Source: Pseudomonadota bacterium
Lineage (GTDB): Bacteria; Pseudomonadota; Gammaproteobacteria; Berkiellales; Berkiellaceae
Direction: 5' to 3'
Assembly (NCBI GenBank): GCA_018242045.1
Contig: JAFECR010000023.1
Span: forward strand, 56,413 to 120,412
DNA: 64,000 nt
The notes under the pieces: model-generated
Databases searched by the model: none
Told to the model about the DNA's origin: nothing
Seen by the model: only the letters and a program-made list of their open reading frames with translations
Shown here: in pieces, positions 28,228 through 37,713 of the stretch
Numbering within the stretch: position 1 is the stretch's first letter
Layout: every line of letters starts with the position of its first letter
Made by a program: the position numbers and the translations under genes

Positions 28228-28680
28228 ATGCAGATGATGATAGTATTGCATATGAGCTTCATGACTAACAATTGCGAACCTGCAAGAAAGCATGGAGATA
28301 AGGCGATTGGCTTAGATTGGGGAGTTGAGACCTTTGCCACCATTGTTGATGCTCAAAACATCGTCCAAAAGATAGAGGATCCCAGATTAGGGAAGCAAGT
28401 TGCTGAACCGTGTCGTCGAAAAGAATTTGCTCATCAAGAGACGTGCAAAATTGTTAAAAAGAGCTGTCTTATTGCAACAGCGACATTGGCAAGTTGCTCA
28501 CGTGATGAAAATGACGCTAGTGTTATATTGAATTGGGCATTAGTGTCGCCGGTCAGGAACTGGCCGAGGTGTGAAGTGGTAGAAGTTTTGCCACGTTGAA
28601 GCAAGAAACTCCGTCTGTCGAGTTAGTGATTAGCTAACGAGCAGAGGGAGTAGTTCATATAAGCCATGAAGCCACCTTAG
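28228..28680 (+). mobile_element. degenerate IS605-family TnpB relic
   Basis: A decayed RNA-guided nuclease gene of the IS200/IS605 type. KAIGLDWGVETFATI with IEDPR is the RuvC-I block, and SRDENDASVILNWAL is a damaged copy of the RuvC-III block DRDxNAAxNIL. The middle (RuvC-II) and zinc-finger regions are missing or out of frame, and the end (AEGVVHISHEATL) lies in another frame. A long imperfect hairpin, 28609-28650 (CTCCGTCTG...CAGAGGGAG), sits at the 3' end, where omega-RNA and the right end of such elements lie. No TnpA. Not functional. Confidence 0.7.
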
Positions 28681-28687
28681 GAAAATC

Positions 28688-29380
28688 ATGCTAAAGTACA
28701 AATTATATTATTGGGATGTACCGTTTCGAGGAAATTTTATACAGCTATTTTTAGAAGAAGTGAACGCAAAATATAAAAGATATGATGTCTCAGAAATTTA
28801 TCCTAACAATCGTATAAATATTAGCTATCCAGCAATGGCACCCCCTTATCTTTATGACTGCAAAAGCAAGAAATATTTTGCGCAGATGCCAGCCATTCTC
28901 ATGCATTTAGGTAAAATATACAACTATATACCTAAAAGATCTGGAATGCTGACTTTAGCTTTAAAAACAATTTTAGATTGCAACGATATTTTGATGGAAA
29001 TCACCAATAATCATGGAACAAAGATGTGGAGCAAAAAGAATTGGAAAGAGTTTAGGTGTAATCGTTTATCGCGCTGGATGATGATTTTTGAAAAAACAGG
29101 GCTCGAAAATGGACTAAAAAAAGATAAAGGATTTTTACTTGGTTCCACTATTTCGGTAGCTGATATTGCTACTACCGCTTTGTTTGGAACACTCGTTTAC
29201 TGTTTCCCTGAATTAAAAAATGACCTACATAAAAATGCACCTTCTATTAAGAGACTTTGTCAAAGAATTGAAAATCGCCTCGCTATTAGAGCTTTTCTTC
29301 AAGGACAAAGAGAAGAATATGGAAAAGTATATTGTGGTGGTAAGATTGAAAACTCTTTGCGAAAAATGATTGGATCTTGA
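28688..29380 (+). CDS. glutathione S-transferase family protein
   Basis: 230 residues. The N-terminal thioredoxin-like half (KLYYWDVPFRGNFIQLFLEE, then APPYLYDCKSKKYFAQMPAI with the cis-Pro/SNAIL-type turn replaced by AQMPAI) is followed by an all-helical C-terminal half with SVADIATTALFGTLV, the family's Asp capping box. TAGGAA lies before the ATG. It probably conjugates glutathione in the cytoplasm; the substrate is unknown. It begins right after the TnpB relic and converges with the aldo/keto reductase gene. Confidence 0.85.
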   Translation: MLKYKLYYWDVPFRGNFIQLFLEEVNAKYKRYDVSEIYPNNRINISYPAMAPPYLYDCKSKKYFAQMPAILMHLGKIYNYIPKRSGMLTLALKTILDCNDILMEITNNHGTKMWSKKNWKEFRCNRLSRWMMIFEKTGLENGLKKDKGFLLGSTISVADIATTALFGTLVYCFPELKNDLHKNAPSIKRLCQRIENRLAIRAFLQGQREEYGKVYCGGKIENSLRKMIGS

Positions 29381-29399
29381 AAAGAAAATCGAAATTATA

Positions 29400-30431
29400 T
29401 TACCACTTAATGGGCTTTGGATTCCTTGAATCATAACCCATTTGATGCCAATAGGGATAAATAGGGAGTTTTGAGCTTGCTTCATCAAGGATGGAAATAT
29501 GTTCTTTACTTAATTGCCAGCCTATTGCTCCAAGATTTTGTTGGAGCTGCTCCTTATTGCGAGCACCAATAACAATATTGGCGACACTAGGTCGCTGTAA
29601 TAGCCAGTTTAATGCAATCTGAGGAATGAGTTTTCCAGTTTCCTTTGCAATTTGTTCAAGTGTATCGATGACAGTATAAAGATATTCGTTTTCAATTGTT
29701 GGCCCACCCTGTGCACCGCCTGCTTGTATTCGACCGGGAGGAAGAGGTTGATCTCTTTTTATTTTTCCAGTAAGCCTGCCCCAACCCAGGGGACTCCACA
29801 CCATTAAACCTAGACCTTGATCTAAACAAAGCGGCATTAATTCCCACTCAAAATCGCGTCCTATCAATGAATAATATCCTTGGTAGGACACGTAACGATT
29901 AAGACCAAAATTTTGCGAATAAGCAAGCGATTTCATTGTATGCCAACCAGAAAAATTTGAGCACCCAATATATCTTACTTTGCCGCTTTGAATAAGATCA
30001 TCTAAGGTTCTTAGCACTTCTTCTATTGGCGTTAAACTATCAAATCCATGCAGAAAATAAATATCGATATAATCCGTGCCTAATCGTTTTAGACTTGCTT
30101 CACAGGCTTTGATTAAATGATAGCGAGAAGAACCTTCTTCATTTGGATTGTCGCCCATTTTGAAGCTCGCTTTAGTTGAAATAAGCACATTTTCGCGATG
30201 ACCTTTAAGTGCTTGTCCCAATATTTCTTCTGATGCTCCTTGCGAATAGACATCGGCGGTATCAAATAGGTTTATACCTGCTTCCAAACAAAGATTAATT
30301 ATTTCCGTGGCTTCTTTGATGTCTGTATTACCCCATCGCTTGAACATATCTCCAACACCACCAAAAGTCGCAGTGCCTAAGCTGAGTACAGGGACTTTTA
30401 ATCCCGAATGACCAAGTTGTCTATATTCCAT
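29400..30431 (-). CDS. aldo/keto reductase
   Basis: NADPH-dependent oxidoreductase with a TIM-barrel fold. I choose ATG 30431 (GGAGG 6 bases upstream, protein starting MEYRQLGHSGLKVPVLSLGT); an in-frame start at 30458 lacks this. The catalytic set is FDTADVYSQG (Asp and Tyr), STKAS (Lys) and YFLHGFD (His). The C-terminal NIVIGARNKEQLQQNL binds the cofactor phosphate. About 343 residues, the size of YajO/Kv-beta-like members. Its 3' end faces the GST gene with a 19-bp gap. Confidence 0.93.
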   Translation of the reverse strand: MEYRQLGHSGLKVPVLSLGTATFGGVGDMFKRWGNTDIKEATEIINLCLEAGINLFDTADVYSQGASEEILGQALKGHRENVLISTKASFKMGDNPNEEGSSRYHLIKACEASLKRLGTDYIDIYFLHGFDSLTPIEEVLRTLDDLIQSGKVRYIGCSNFSGWHTMKSLAYSQNFGLNRYVSYQGYYSLIGRDFEWELMPLCLDQGLGLMVWSPLGWGRLTGKIKRDQPLPPGRIQAGGAQGGPTIENEYLYTVIDTLEQIAKETGKLIPQIALNWLLQRPSVANIVIGARNKEQLQQNLGAIGWQLSKEHISILDEASSKLPIYPYWHQMGYDSRNPKPIKW

Positions 30432-30599
30432 GAGCTGCCTCCGGTTGATTCTAAACAATATAGCATTTTAATGTTTCATCATTAGCTGATCATTTAATGA
30501 ATTTAGGTTTGGTTTTTGCTGCACATGTAGATGTAGAATGTGCCGATGATTATTTTGAAACAAGTGGGTTTTTACGTTTTAGGTATGAATAGGGTTAGC

Positions 30600-30637
30600 A
30601 AAAAAAATGATGGAAGAAAATTATATTTCTTCCATCA
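30600..30637 (-). terminator. intrinsic terminator of the 51-residue gene
   Basis: On the minus strand, a perfect 12-bp stem (arms 30608-30619 and 30626-30637, TGATGGAAGAAA and its complement), a 6-base loop and a run of eight T. It begins 6 bases after the stop of the small gene. Confidence 0.9.
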
Positions 30638-30643
30638 ATTCAA

Positions 30644-30799
30644 TTATGGTCGATTACGATCAGGATCTTTTTTCCCATAATCGGACTCTTTTTGCCGAGA
30701 AGGATTTTGGCCTGGTTGTTGGCCTTGTCCTTGTCTTTGTCTTTGTTCTCTTTCGCGGCGTTCACGTTCTTCCTGTTCTCTTTTTGGATCATTAGCCAT
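30644..30799 (-). CDS. small charged Gln/Arg/Glu-rich protein (51 residues)
   Basis: A short gene with its own expression signals: GGAGG 7 bases before the ATG at 30799 and a perfect terminator just after the stop. The product starts MANDPKREQEERERREREQ, continues with an RQRQGQGQQPGQNP spacer and ends KKDPDRNRP. It is highly charged and probably disordered. I recognise no family. It is transcribed divergently from the ankyrin-RasGEF gene across a 258-bp gap. Function unknown; the signals make the gene itself likely. Confidence 0.75.
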   Translation of the reverse strand: MANDPKREQEERERREREQRQRQGQGQQPGQNPSRQKESDYGKKDPDRNRP

Positions 30800-31057
30800 A
30801 AAAATATCCTCCAAAGTTATAAATTTAATTAAAGGCGATATAAAATCAGTGTAAGCGTTGGCTCATTTTATAAAGCCACATAAAAAAAGTAGCTTAAATA
30901 TTTATGAAAATAAGACAACCAATGAAATTAAAAATATTAAATACAGCGATGCAGTGTAAGTAGGGAAATTTACCAGCTGAATATGTGTCTAGTACTCAAA
31001 GGATGTCCTTAGAGATACAATCCAAAGGTTCTTAAATCAATATAATGGAGATTAGCA

Positions 31058-34000
31058 ATGGCACTTAAAGGGTCAGCGAAGGATAATATTGCAAACATTA
31101 TTGCAGAAAATTCAGATGAAGAATCTATTTGTCAACGTGTGCTAGAAATTGTTAATAAAGATCATTCTGTTATTAAAGAATATTATGGTGAAAAAAGAAA
31201 TACAATACTTCATTTAGCAATTGAAAAAAAACATTTTAAATTATTTAAGAATTTAGTCGAAAATCAGGGCGAATCTATTATTAATGTGAAAAATACAGAT
31301 GGAAAAGCACCGCTTCATCGTGCAGTTGATCTTGGTTTAATGCCTTTTATGCTGCTTCTGTGCAAACAAAAAAAAATAGAAATAGCGATAGAGGATAATA
31401 ATTGGCAAACACCACTTCAATTAGCGATCAATAGTGTTTCTTTAGAATATATAGCAATTTTAGCATTAATGCACAAAGCAATTCCCGTGTCGAAAAAGCC
31501 ATTTATACCCAAAGACAAGAATTTTATAGATGAAATAGTACAATTTCCAATCCCAACAATCTTTTCAAGTGAAAGATTGACTGCGGAAGATAAATATGAG
31601 GTTGTACATAATCTTATTTACAAAAGAGGATATTATGATCTTCTTACAGTGGTTTACACTGACAAAGAAAATACCATTTTGCATTTAGCAATACAAAATA
31701 AACTGCCTCAAATTGTAAAATTATTGACAGAAGCCATTTTTGTAAATAGTTTTGTTACTTTTAATCAGGAGATTTTAAATCAAGCGAATACTTTGGGCGA
31801 AACGCCGATTCATTACGCAGCCATGTATGGTGATGACAAATCATTACAGGAATTGCTCGAGCAGTCTTCGTTGCTGATCAATGTAATGGATAAGCAAGGT
31901 GAAACTGCGTTACATAAAGCAGTTAAGTATGCTATTGAAACTATAAAAATAGATAAACATGCCGAAGAGAAACAGAGTCAAGCTGTACAACTCTTAAAAA
32001 ATCCTACTCTTGCTGGTTTAACGCTAGAAGAGAAGCAAGCAGTGCAAGTTATGCAAAACCCAATTATCGCATTTTTATCATTATTGGCAAAACAAAGAAC
32101 AATTATAGATATTCCTAATAAAAGCGGAATGACAGCATTTGATACTGTTAATGCTGTTACAAATCCGGTAATAAAAGAGCAACTTCGAAAGGTGTTTGAA
32201 GTGCTAGATAGAACTTTTCAATGTTATAAGCAAGAATTATTTCCCGAACAAATTAAATTCTGCGATCAGGATGAAATCAATGAATTGAACAAATTATTTA
32301 GTGAGTTAAGTCTTATTGGACAAACTAGCATAATAGCGTCCAATTCCAGTAGTCATAGCCCAGGAAGGCTAACAACCAATGTATCAGATGATAGCATAAT
32401 GCAATTTTCTTTAATGGAATCCTCAATTTCGAATCAACAGTCTAATAATTTAGTGGATCAAGATATTAACCTCGATGATATTTGTCTTGAAAACATGCAA
32501 AAGATGGAAGGTTTTTTACAAAATGGGGGTGATCCCAACTATAACCTGAATAATAATTCAATATTATACTGGGCTTTTGCTTTTTTGAGAAAAGATCTTT
32601 TTAAATTACTATTTTTAAATGGTGCATCGATGGCTAATAACCTCACCTCTTTTCAGAAATTAATTAAAATGGATCATGATCCGCTTAAAATGCGTGCCAA
32701 ATTTATCTTAAGCATGGAAAAGGAATTATTTTCTACAACAATAAATCAACTAAAAAAAATAGACGAAAAAATACTCCATAAGTCTGACAATATACATAGC
32801 ACACTCATTCGATGTGGTTTGGTAGAAAAAATTGCTAAACAAAAGCAAGATAATTATGATCTTCTTCTAAAGAAGAAAGCTAAACCTTGTTTACCGATTA
32901 TTGTTAAGCTAATAAACGGATATGGGAGTGTTACTCACATTGAATTTGACAGTTTGAATTTGAAAGTGATGGTGCACGGTTTGCTAGGTCCATTTCGACC
33001 AATTGATATTATAGAAGTTATTTCGGAATTGCTTCCTAAAGTTAATCATATAATGCAGAAATTAATGCTTATTTATCTTATAAAGGAAATGATTATCATT
33101 AATCTAGAATATGGATTTAAAATTGGAAATAATTTTAATAAATATTTCAACAACGTATTAGGTACTCTTGAGCTAAGCGAAGAATGTAATGGACTTGAAA
33201 AAAAATTAGCACAAGAATGCAGAGATTTATATAGTTTGGTATGTAAAAAAAGGACGTTACATGAAAATCATAAAAAGTTGACGGATTTAATTTATTTAAA
33301 CCGATCTGACTTTAAAAGTCTTGAAAATAAAAAATCGATTACGGAATTCATTAGCCAAATAGTTCAAAATGGTGAGAATGATGGTGCGAATGCAATGTAT
33401 ATCGCAAAAGAGTTTCGAAATATTATGCTACAGTCTCTACAATCTTGGGAATTGAAGGAGCTGATAGGACAAAAGGCACAAAAGAATAAAAAAGAACGAA
33501 TAAAACCACATGTTATCACTTTTACGAAAATGTTTAATCGTTTAGCTGATTTCGTGTATACGTCAATTGTGAAGCAAAAAACGAAACAAGAAAAAGCAAT
33601 CATTTTTACGTTGTTTGTAAATGCGGCACATAAATGCTTACCAACGCAAAATGAGGATATCGTGCTTGATTTTGCTTCATTTATGGTAATAATGGGAGGA
33701 TTATGTAAAGTTCCTGCCTTAGCTAAAATTCAACCATACCTATTAAAAAAGACAAAAAATTTGCTTGACCAACTTTTTGAAATTTCAAGCCCTAGAGCGG
33801 ATTGCGCAAACCTTGCAAAAATAGCAAAAGCTTTCTATCTTTATCCAATTTTACCGTATTATGCTCAATTTCTTAAAGATAACCAATATCAAAAAGATGA
33901 AAAAAGTCTTTCCAAAAGCGCAGATGATGTGCACCATTACAAATCATTAGGTATCATTAATCAGCAGATGTGTCAGGCAATAAAGAGTGTTGTTAGTTTT

Positions 34001-34657
34001 CCTCGGATTGAACAAAGCGATTTAGCCTATGTACTTGAAGAACTACAGGTAGAAGTATATGAAATTAAAAATAACAAGGTACACGATGAGGAACAATCAC
34101 CTACTATTACAACCTCTCTGTTGTCTCAAAGCGAACATCAAGTCGTGGAGAATCAATATAATCAGAAAAATGAAATGATGGACCTAGCTATAAAATCTAC
34201 AGAACCATTGCCAATGTCTATCATTTCTTTATCTGATTCACAGGAAGAGAAAAAAAATCATGAAGATAATCAATTAAGCACATCAAGAGGACGTAGTCTT
34301 AGTCAACCAAAAATCTTATCATTTGTCACTGATGATGAAAAACAAAATACTTTGGTTTTTTCAATAACAGCGCGAACAACCGTACATCGAAGAGATCGCT
34401 CAAATTCAAGTAGTCCTAATTTAAAACGTACTATTGATAGCAAAACACAAGGAATAAATTTTAACAGTCAATCGCAAGGCATCGATTTGGCAAATCTTTA
34501 TCGCAAGAATGAACCTAGCAGTCAAAGCCAAGTACGAAGTTTTGACTTAAGTAAAAGCAGAGCTTCTCTTCGAAAAAATCAAACATCCAACAGTTCTAGT
34601 GAAAAACAACAAACTGATTTAAGTAAATCCAACAAAAAAGGCCGCTATTCAGATTAG
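31058..34657 (+). CDS. ankyrin-repeat protein with RasGEF-like domain
   Basis: 1199 residues. Ankyrin repeats occur near residues 47-140 (NTILHLAIEKKHFKLFKNLV, GKAPLHRAVDLG), 205-300 (GETPIHYAAMYGD, GETALHKAVKYA) and ~480-530 (GGDPNYNLNNNSILYWAF). Residues ~775-985 follow the Cdc25/RasGEF pattern: AMYIAKEFRNIMLQSLQSWE with LIG (first conserved block), FTKMFNRLADFVYTSIV, AIIFTLFVNAAHKCL with MVIMGGL, LYPILPYYAQFLKDNQYQKD, and a final INQQMCQAI helix. The tail (~1050-1199) is Ser/Asn/Gln-rich and disordered. GGAG precedes the ATG. By family knowledge it would activate a host small GTPase after translocation; the ankyrin call is firm, the RasGEF call is from pattern only. Confidence 0.8.
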   Translation: MALKGSAKDNIANIIAENSDEESICQRVLEIVNKDHSVIKEYYGEKRNTILHLAIEKKHFKLFKNLVENQGESIINVKNTDGKAPLHRAVDLGLMPFMLLLCKQKKIEIAIEDNNWQTPLQLAINSVSLEYIAILALMHKAIPVSKKPFIPKDKNFIDEIVQFPIPTIFSSERLTAEDKYEVVHNLIYKRGYYDLLTVVYTDKENTILHLAIQNKLPQIVKLLTEAIFVNSFVTFNQEILNQANTLGETPIHYAAMYGDDKSLQELLEQSSLLINVMDKQGETALHKAVKYAIETIKIDKHAEEKQSQAVQLLKNPTLAGLTLEEKQAVQVMQNPIIAFLSLLAKQRTIIDIPNKSGMTAFDTVNAVTNPVIKEQLRKVFEVLDRTFQCYKQELFPEQIKFCDQDEINELNKLFSELSLIGQTSIIASNSSSHSPGRLTTNVSDDSIMQFSLMESSISNQQSNNLVDQDINLDDICLENMQKMEGFLQNGGDPNYNLNNNSILYWAFAFLRKDLFKLLFLNGASMANNLTSFQKLIKMDHDPLKMRAKFILSMEKELFSTTINQLKKIDEKILHKSDNIHSTLIRCGLVEKIAKQKQDNYDLLLKKKAKPCLPIIVKLINGYGSVTHIEFDSLNLKVMVHGLLGPFRPIDIIEVISELLPKVNHIMQKLMLIYLIKEMIIINLEYGFKIGNNFNKYFNNVLGTLELSEECNGLEKKLAQECRDLYSLVCKKRTLHENHKKLTDLIYLNRSDFKSLENKKSITEFISQIVQNGENDGANAMYIAKEFRNIMLQSLQSWELKELIGQKAQKNKKERIKPHVITFTKMFNRLADFVYTSIVKQKTKQEKAIIFTLFVNAAHKCLPTQNEDIVLDFASFMVIMGGLCKVPALAKIQPYLLKKTKNLLDQLFEISSPRADCANLAKIAKAFYLYPILPYYAQFLKDNQYQKDEKSLSKSADDVHHYKSLGIINQQMCQAIKSVVSFPRIEQSDLAYVLEELQVEVYEIKNNKVHDEEQSPTITTSLLSQSEHQVVENQYNQKNEMMDLAIKSTEPLPMSIISLSDSQEEKKNHEDNQLSTSRGRSLSQPKILSFVTDDEKQNTLVFSITARTTVHRRDRSNSSSPNLKRTIDSKTQGINFNSQSQGIDLANLYRKNEPSSQSQVRSFDLSKSRASLRKNQTSNSSSEKQQTDLSKSNKKGRYSD

Positions 34658-34696
34658 GGGGTACTGGGGTGAGTGAGCGTAGCCAACAACGCCAAA

Positions 34697-34742
34697 GCTT
34701 GTCCCGTACTTGATACGGGAAGCAAAGTGGAAAGAGTATAAA
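34697..34742. repeat. dispersed intergenic palindromic repeat, copy C
   Basis: TCCCGTA-CTTGA-TACGGGA (34702-34720) is a 7-bp palindrome with a 5-base loop, followed by GCAAAGTGGAAAGAGTATA. The block aligns with 6527-6560 at the same spacing (TTTGATGCGC...CAAACTGGAAAGAATATG) and with the left edge of the window (1-20, TCAAAGTGGAAGCAGTATAT). It lies between the ankyrin gene and the chemosensory operon. Confidence 0.6.
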
Positions 34743-34829
34743 CAACCTGAATTTAATAACAGCAACACCAAAGTTATCTCACTATATGCTATATACGTCA
34801 AGATATGAGCACTTAAAATATAGAATGTT

Positions 34830-35300
34830 ATGGCAGGTGAGATCCCTATAGTTATATTCAGGCTTGATGAACAGCAATATGCACTGGCGTGCACTGTTAT
34901 TCGGCGTATTTTGCAAGCTGTTGAAATTGCCGAAATACCTAATATGCCAAAATCAATTTTGGGTGTGATTAATGTAGAAGGTGAAATAATTACGGTTAAT
35001 GATATCAGGCAGCATTTTGGGCTTCCTCATAGCCAGCTATCCGTGAAAGATTTTATCGTTATTGTAGAATCTGCAAGTGGTCCATTTGGTTTTGTTGTGA
35101 ACGACATTGATTTTGCGGCTGTTTCAAAACGCGAAATCTCATGCCATGGTACTGTTAATGTAATTAAATCAACACAAGGTTTAATTTATTTACTTGATGC
35201 AGAACAATTAATACAACAACAAGATTGGGACACACTTCAAGAGCTTACTCAGAAAAATCGTGATGATAAAGAAATAGGAAAAAGGGATTTATCGTCATGA
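34830..35300 (+). CDS. CheW-like chemosensory coupling protein 1
   Basis: 156 residues with a single CheW (SH3-like) domain: IVIFRLDEQQYALACTVIRR, PNMPKSILGVINVEGEIITV, and FIVIVESASGPFGFVVNDI. It couples a methyl-accepting receptor to CheA at the membrane. It is the first gene of a tightly packed operon; the stop overlaps the next gene by 4 bp. Two CheW genes in one operon are a feature of Wsp-type alternative chemosensory systems. Confidence 0.92.
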   Translation: MAGEIPIVIFRLDEQQYALACTVIRRILQAVEIAEIPNMPKSILGVINVEGEIITVNDIRQHFGLPHSQLSVKDFIVIVESASGPFGFVVNDIDFAAVSKREISCHGTVNVIKSTQGLIYLLDAEQLIQQQDWDTLQELTQKNRDDKEIGKRDLSS

Positions 35301-35911
35301 GAAAAATTCTTGATCATAAAGAACATATCATTATAGATTGGAAAAAAATTCACCAAAAGTTAAAAGATAATGGCGCGACATTGTTTAAAGCTCAACCAAA
35401 TGAACATGAAAATAGAAATATTCTTAAAAAAAGAGCAGAGAAACTCGCAACAGAAGTATCACAGTCCATAGGCAAGGAAGAAAAAATTAATGTCTTAAAG
35501 TTTCAAATTGGCACTGAAAAGTATGCGATAGAAGTCTCTTATATTAATAAGGTTTACTTGCTTAAAGATCTTGTCCCATTACCAGGTGTTTCGTCCCATA
35601 TCGTTGGCATTATCAATATTCGCGGTCACATTTTACCTATAATTGATTTTAAAAAAATATTTGACTTATCCGTGACTGAAAAAACAACTGAAAAGGTCAT
35701 TGTTATCACAGCTAATGAGGCAAATTATGGAATCTTGGCACAAGAAGTTTTAGGTCTTGAAGAAATTGGCCTAAAAGGTATTCAACACGATTTACCAACA
35801 CTAACCGATATCAGAGTTGAATATATTAAAGGCATTAGTGCACATCAAACAATTATCCTTGATCCCTTGAAGATAGCAACGCATAAATCGATTGTAATGA
35901 ATGATGTATAG
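35297..35911 (+). CDS. CheW-like chemosensory coupling protein 2, with N-terminal extension
   Basis: 204 residues. The first ~65 are a charged, helical extension ([36 protein letters not shown]). The CheW domain follows: [58 protein letters not shown]. The second coupling protein of the cluster; the extension may give different receptor or CheA contacts. It overlaps the first CheW gene by 4 bp and is followed by the receptor gene after 20 bp. Confidence 0.92.
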   Translation: MRKILDHKEHIIIDWKKIHQKLKDNGATLFKAQPNEHENRNILKKRAEKLATEVSQSIGKEEKINVLKFQIGTEKYAIEVSYINKVYLLKDLVPLPGVSSHIVGIINIRGHILPIIDFKKIFDLSVTEKTTEKVIVITANEANYGILAQEVLGLEEIGLKGIQHDLPTLTDIRVEYIKGISAHQTIILDPLKIATHKSIVMNDV

Positions 35912-35931
35912 CGTATGTGAAGGAGAATAAA

Positions 35932-37713
35932 ATGCAGTGGTTTGCCAATCAACGTACCGCCGTTAAATTGACTTTTGGATTTGCCAGTGGGCTAATCATA
36001 ATGCTGATTGCAATTTGGGTTGGATATTCAACCATTACTTTGTTAGAAAAAGCAAATAAGAAATTATTTAATAAAGAAACACTGGAACTGCAAGATAAAG
36101 TACAAGTATTACTCCGCACTGAAGATGAAATACGCACATTAATGTTAGGCGCACTTTTAACAACAGACCGTGCTCAACAGCAAAAATACATTGACGAAGT
36201 TAAAGGAAAAGCAGCATTTAGTGATGAAATATTAAGAAATATCAATCAAAATGTGATGCAAGATAATCGTGCGATGATCCTTGTTATTGGTAAATTGCAA
36301 AATATTTATGACACACATAAAAAAGGACGAAAAGAGGGCTCTATTCCTTTAATTTATGAAGGGAAAATGGAAGAAGCAAAAAGCAATGAACTTGTCGCTC
36401 AAAAAGCCTTGTACGATGAATTTAGAAATACGGCTCAGAGCTTAACAAATTTGATCCGCGACCAAGCTAATGAAGTCTTAATAAAATCTGGAGAAGACGT
36501 TAAACATGCAACCACACTTTTTATATTTTTAGCACTGTTAGCTGTTGTTGTAAAAATTAGTTGGATATTTATACTAAATCGCCAAATTTCTACACCTTTA
36601 AATGAATTATCTATAGCTTCTCAACAAATGGCCAAGGGAGATTTAAAATCGGTCAAGCTTCCGGAAATAAATCGAGAAGATGAAGTAGGTGTGCTTGTCA
36701 GATCATTTTATGCAATGAATCAATGGATTAATGAGGCAGCTGAAACAGCAAAACAAATAGCAAATGGCGATCTTTCAATTAGCGTTAAATTGCAGTCATC
36801 GCAAGATTTTCTTGGTGCCTCTTTGCAACAAATGATTAACAATTTACGTAAGATTACTCAAGATATTACAGAGGGTGTTAACTTGTTAGGATCTTCTGCA
36901 ACTGAAATTTCAGCTGCAAGTTCGCAGCTCGCTGCAAGCGCCGCGCAAACGGCAACCTCAGTTAATGAAACAACCACGACCATCGAAGAAGTAAGACAAA
37001 CTTCACATGTGGCAAATCAAAAGGCTCAATTGGTTACTAAAACTGCTGAGAATACAACGAAAATTTCTGATTCAGGTAAACGGGCTGCGAGTGCCATTAA
37101 TTCAATGATTGATGAAATTCAAAATCAAATGAATTTAATTGCTGAAAGTATGGTGCGTTTAAGTGAACAAACCCAAGCTATCGGCGCTATCATTACAACA
37201 GTAGATGATCTATCACAACAATCCAATTTATTATCAGTGAATGCTTCAATTGAGGCAGCCAAAGCAGGCGATCAGGGAAAAGGGTTTGCTGTGGTCGCAC
37301 AAGAAGTAAAAAGTTTAGCAAGTCAATCTAAACAAGCAACCAACCAAGTTCGTGCCATATTAGCAGATATTCAAAAAGCGACCAGTGCTTCGGTTATGGC
37401 AACCGAGCAAGGCAGCAAGGCTGTTGATGAAGGCGTTAAAAAATCAGAAGAAGCTGGCGAATCTATCTTAATGCTGGTTAAAAGTGTATCCGAGGCTTCG
37501 AATGCAGCATCTCAAATTGCGGCATCGAGTAAGCAACAATTAGTCGGGATGGAACAAGCAACACTTGCAATGGAAAATATTCGACAAACATCCAATCAAA
37601 ATGTAGATAGCTCAAAACAACTAGAAGCTTCAGTAAGAGGGATCATTGATATGGGAGCTCGTTTGAAGAATATAGTAGGACAATTTAAACTGAATGATTC
37701 GGCATCGTTATGA
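35932..37713 (+). CDS. methyl-accepting chemotaxis protein
   Basis: About 593 residues from ATG 35932 (AGGAG 6 bases upstream; GTG 35917 is an alternative). TM1 is near residues 12-36 ([20 protein letters not shown]). A periplasmic four-helix-bundle-like sensor follows, then TM2 near 188-208 ([20 protein letters not shown]) and a HAMP segment ([17 protein letters not shown]). The long signalling coiled coil has the conserved hairpin tip around [20 protein letters not shown] with [10 protein letters not shown]. The only receptor in the operon, so it probably feeds this CheA specifically. The ligand cannot be predicted. Its end overlaps cheA by 4 bp. Confidence 0.95.
   Translation: MQWFANQRTAVKLTFGFASGLIIMLIAIWVGYSTITLLEKANKKLFNKETLELQDKVQVLLRTEDEIRTLMLGALLTTDRAQQQKYIDEVKGKAAFSDEILRNINQNVMQDNRAMILVIGKLQNIYDTHKKGRKEGSIPLIYEGKMEEAKSNELVAQKALYDEFRNTAQSLTNLIRDQANEVLIKSGEDVKHATTLFIFLALLAVVVKISWIFILNRQISTPLNELSIASQQMAKGDLKSVKLPEINREDEVGVLVRSFYAMNQWINEAAETAKQIANGDLSISVKLQSSQDFLGASLQQMINNLRKITQDITEGVNLLGSSATEISAASSQLAASAAQTATSVNETTTTIEEVRQTSHVANQKAQLVTKTAENTTKISDSGKRAASAINSMIDEIQNQMNLIAESMVRLSEQTQAIGAIITTVDDLSQQSNLLSVNASIEAAKAGDQGKGFAVVAQEVKSLASQSKQATNQVRAILADIQKATSASVMATEQGSKAVDEGVKKSEEAGESILMLVKSVSEASNAASQIAASSKQQLVGMEQATLAMENIRQTSNQNVDSSKQLEASVRGIIDMGARLKNIVGQFKLNDSASL

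Noticed and set aside
30607-30795. A 62-residue plus-strand frame
   Set aside because: It is antisense to the 51-residue gene, which has the ribosome-binding site and terminator; the plus frame begins inside the terminator stem.
34702-34720. Terminator for the ankyrin-RasGEF gene
   Set aside because: A good palindrome, but no T-run follows, and the same block recurs in other intergenic regions, so it is listed as a dispersed repeat.
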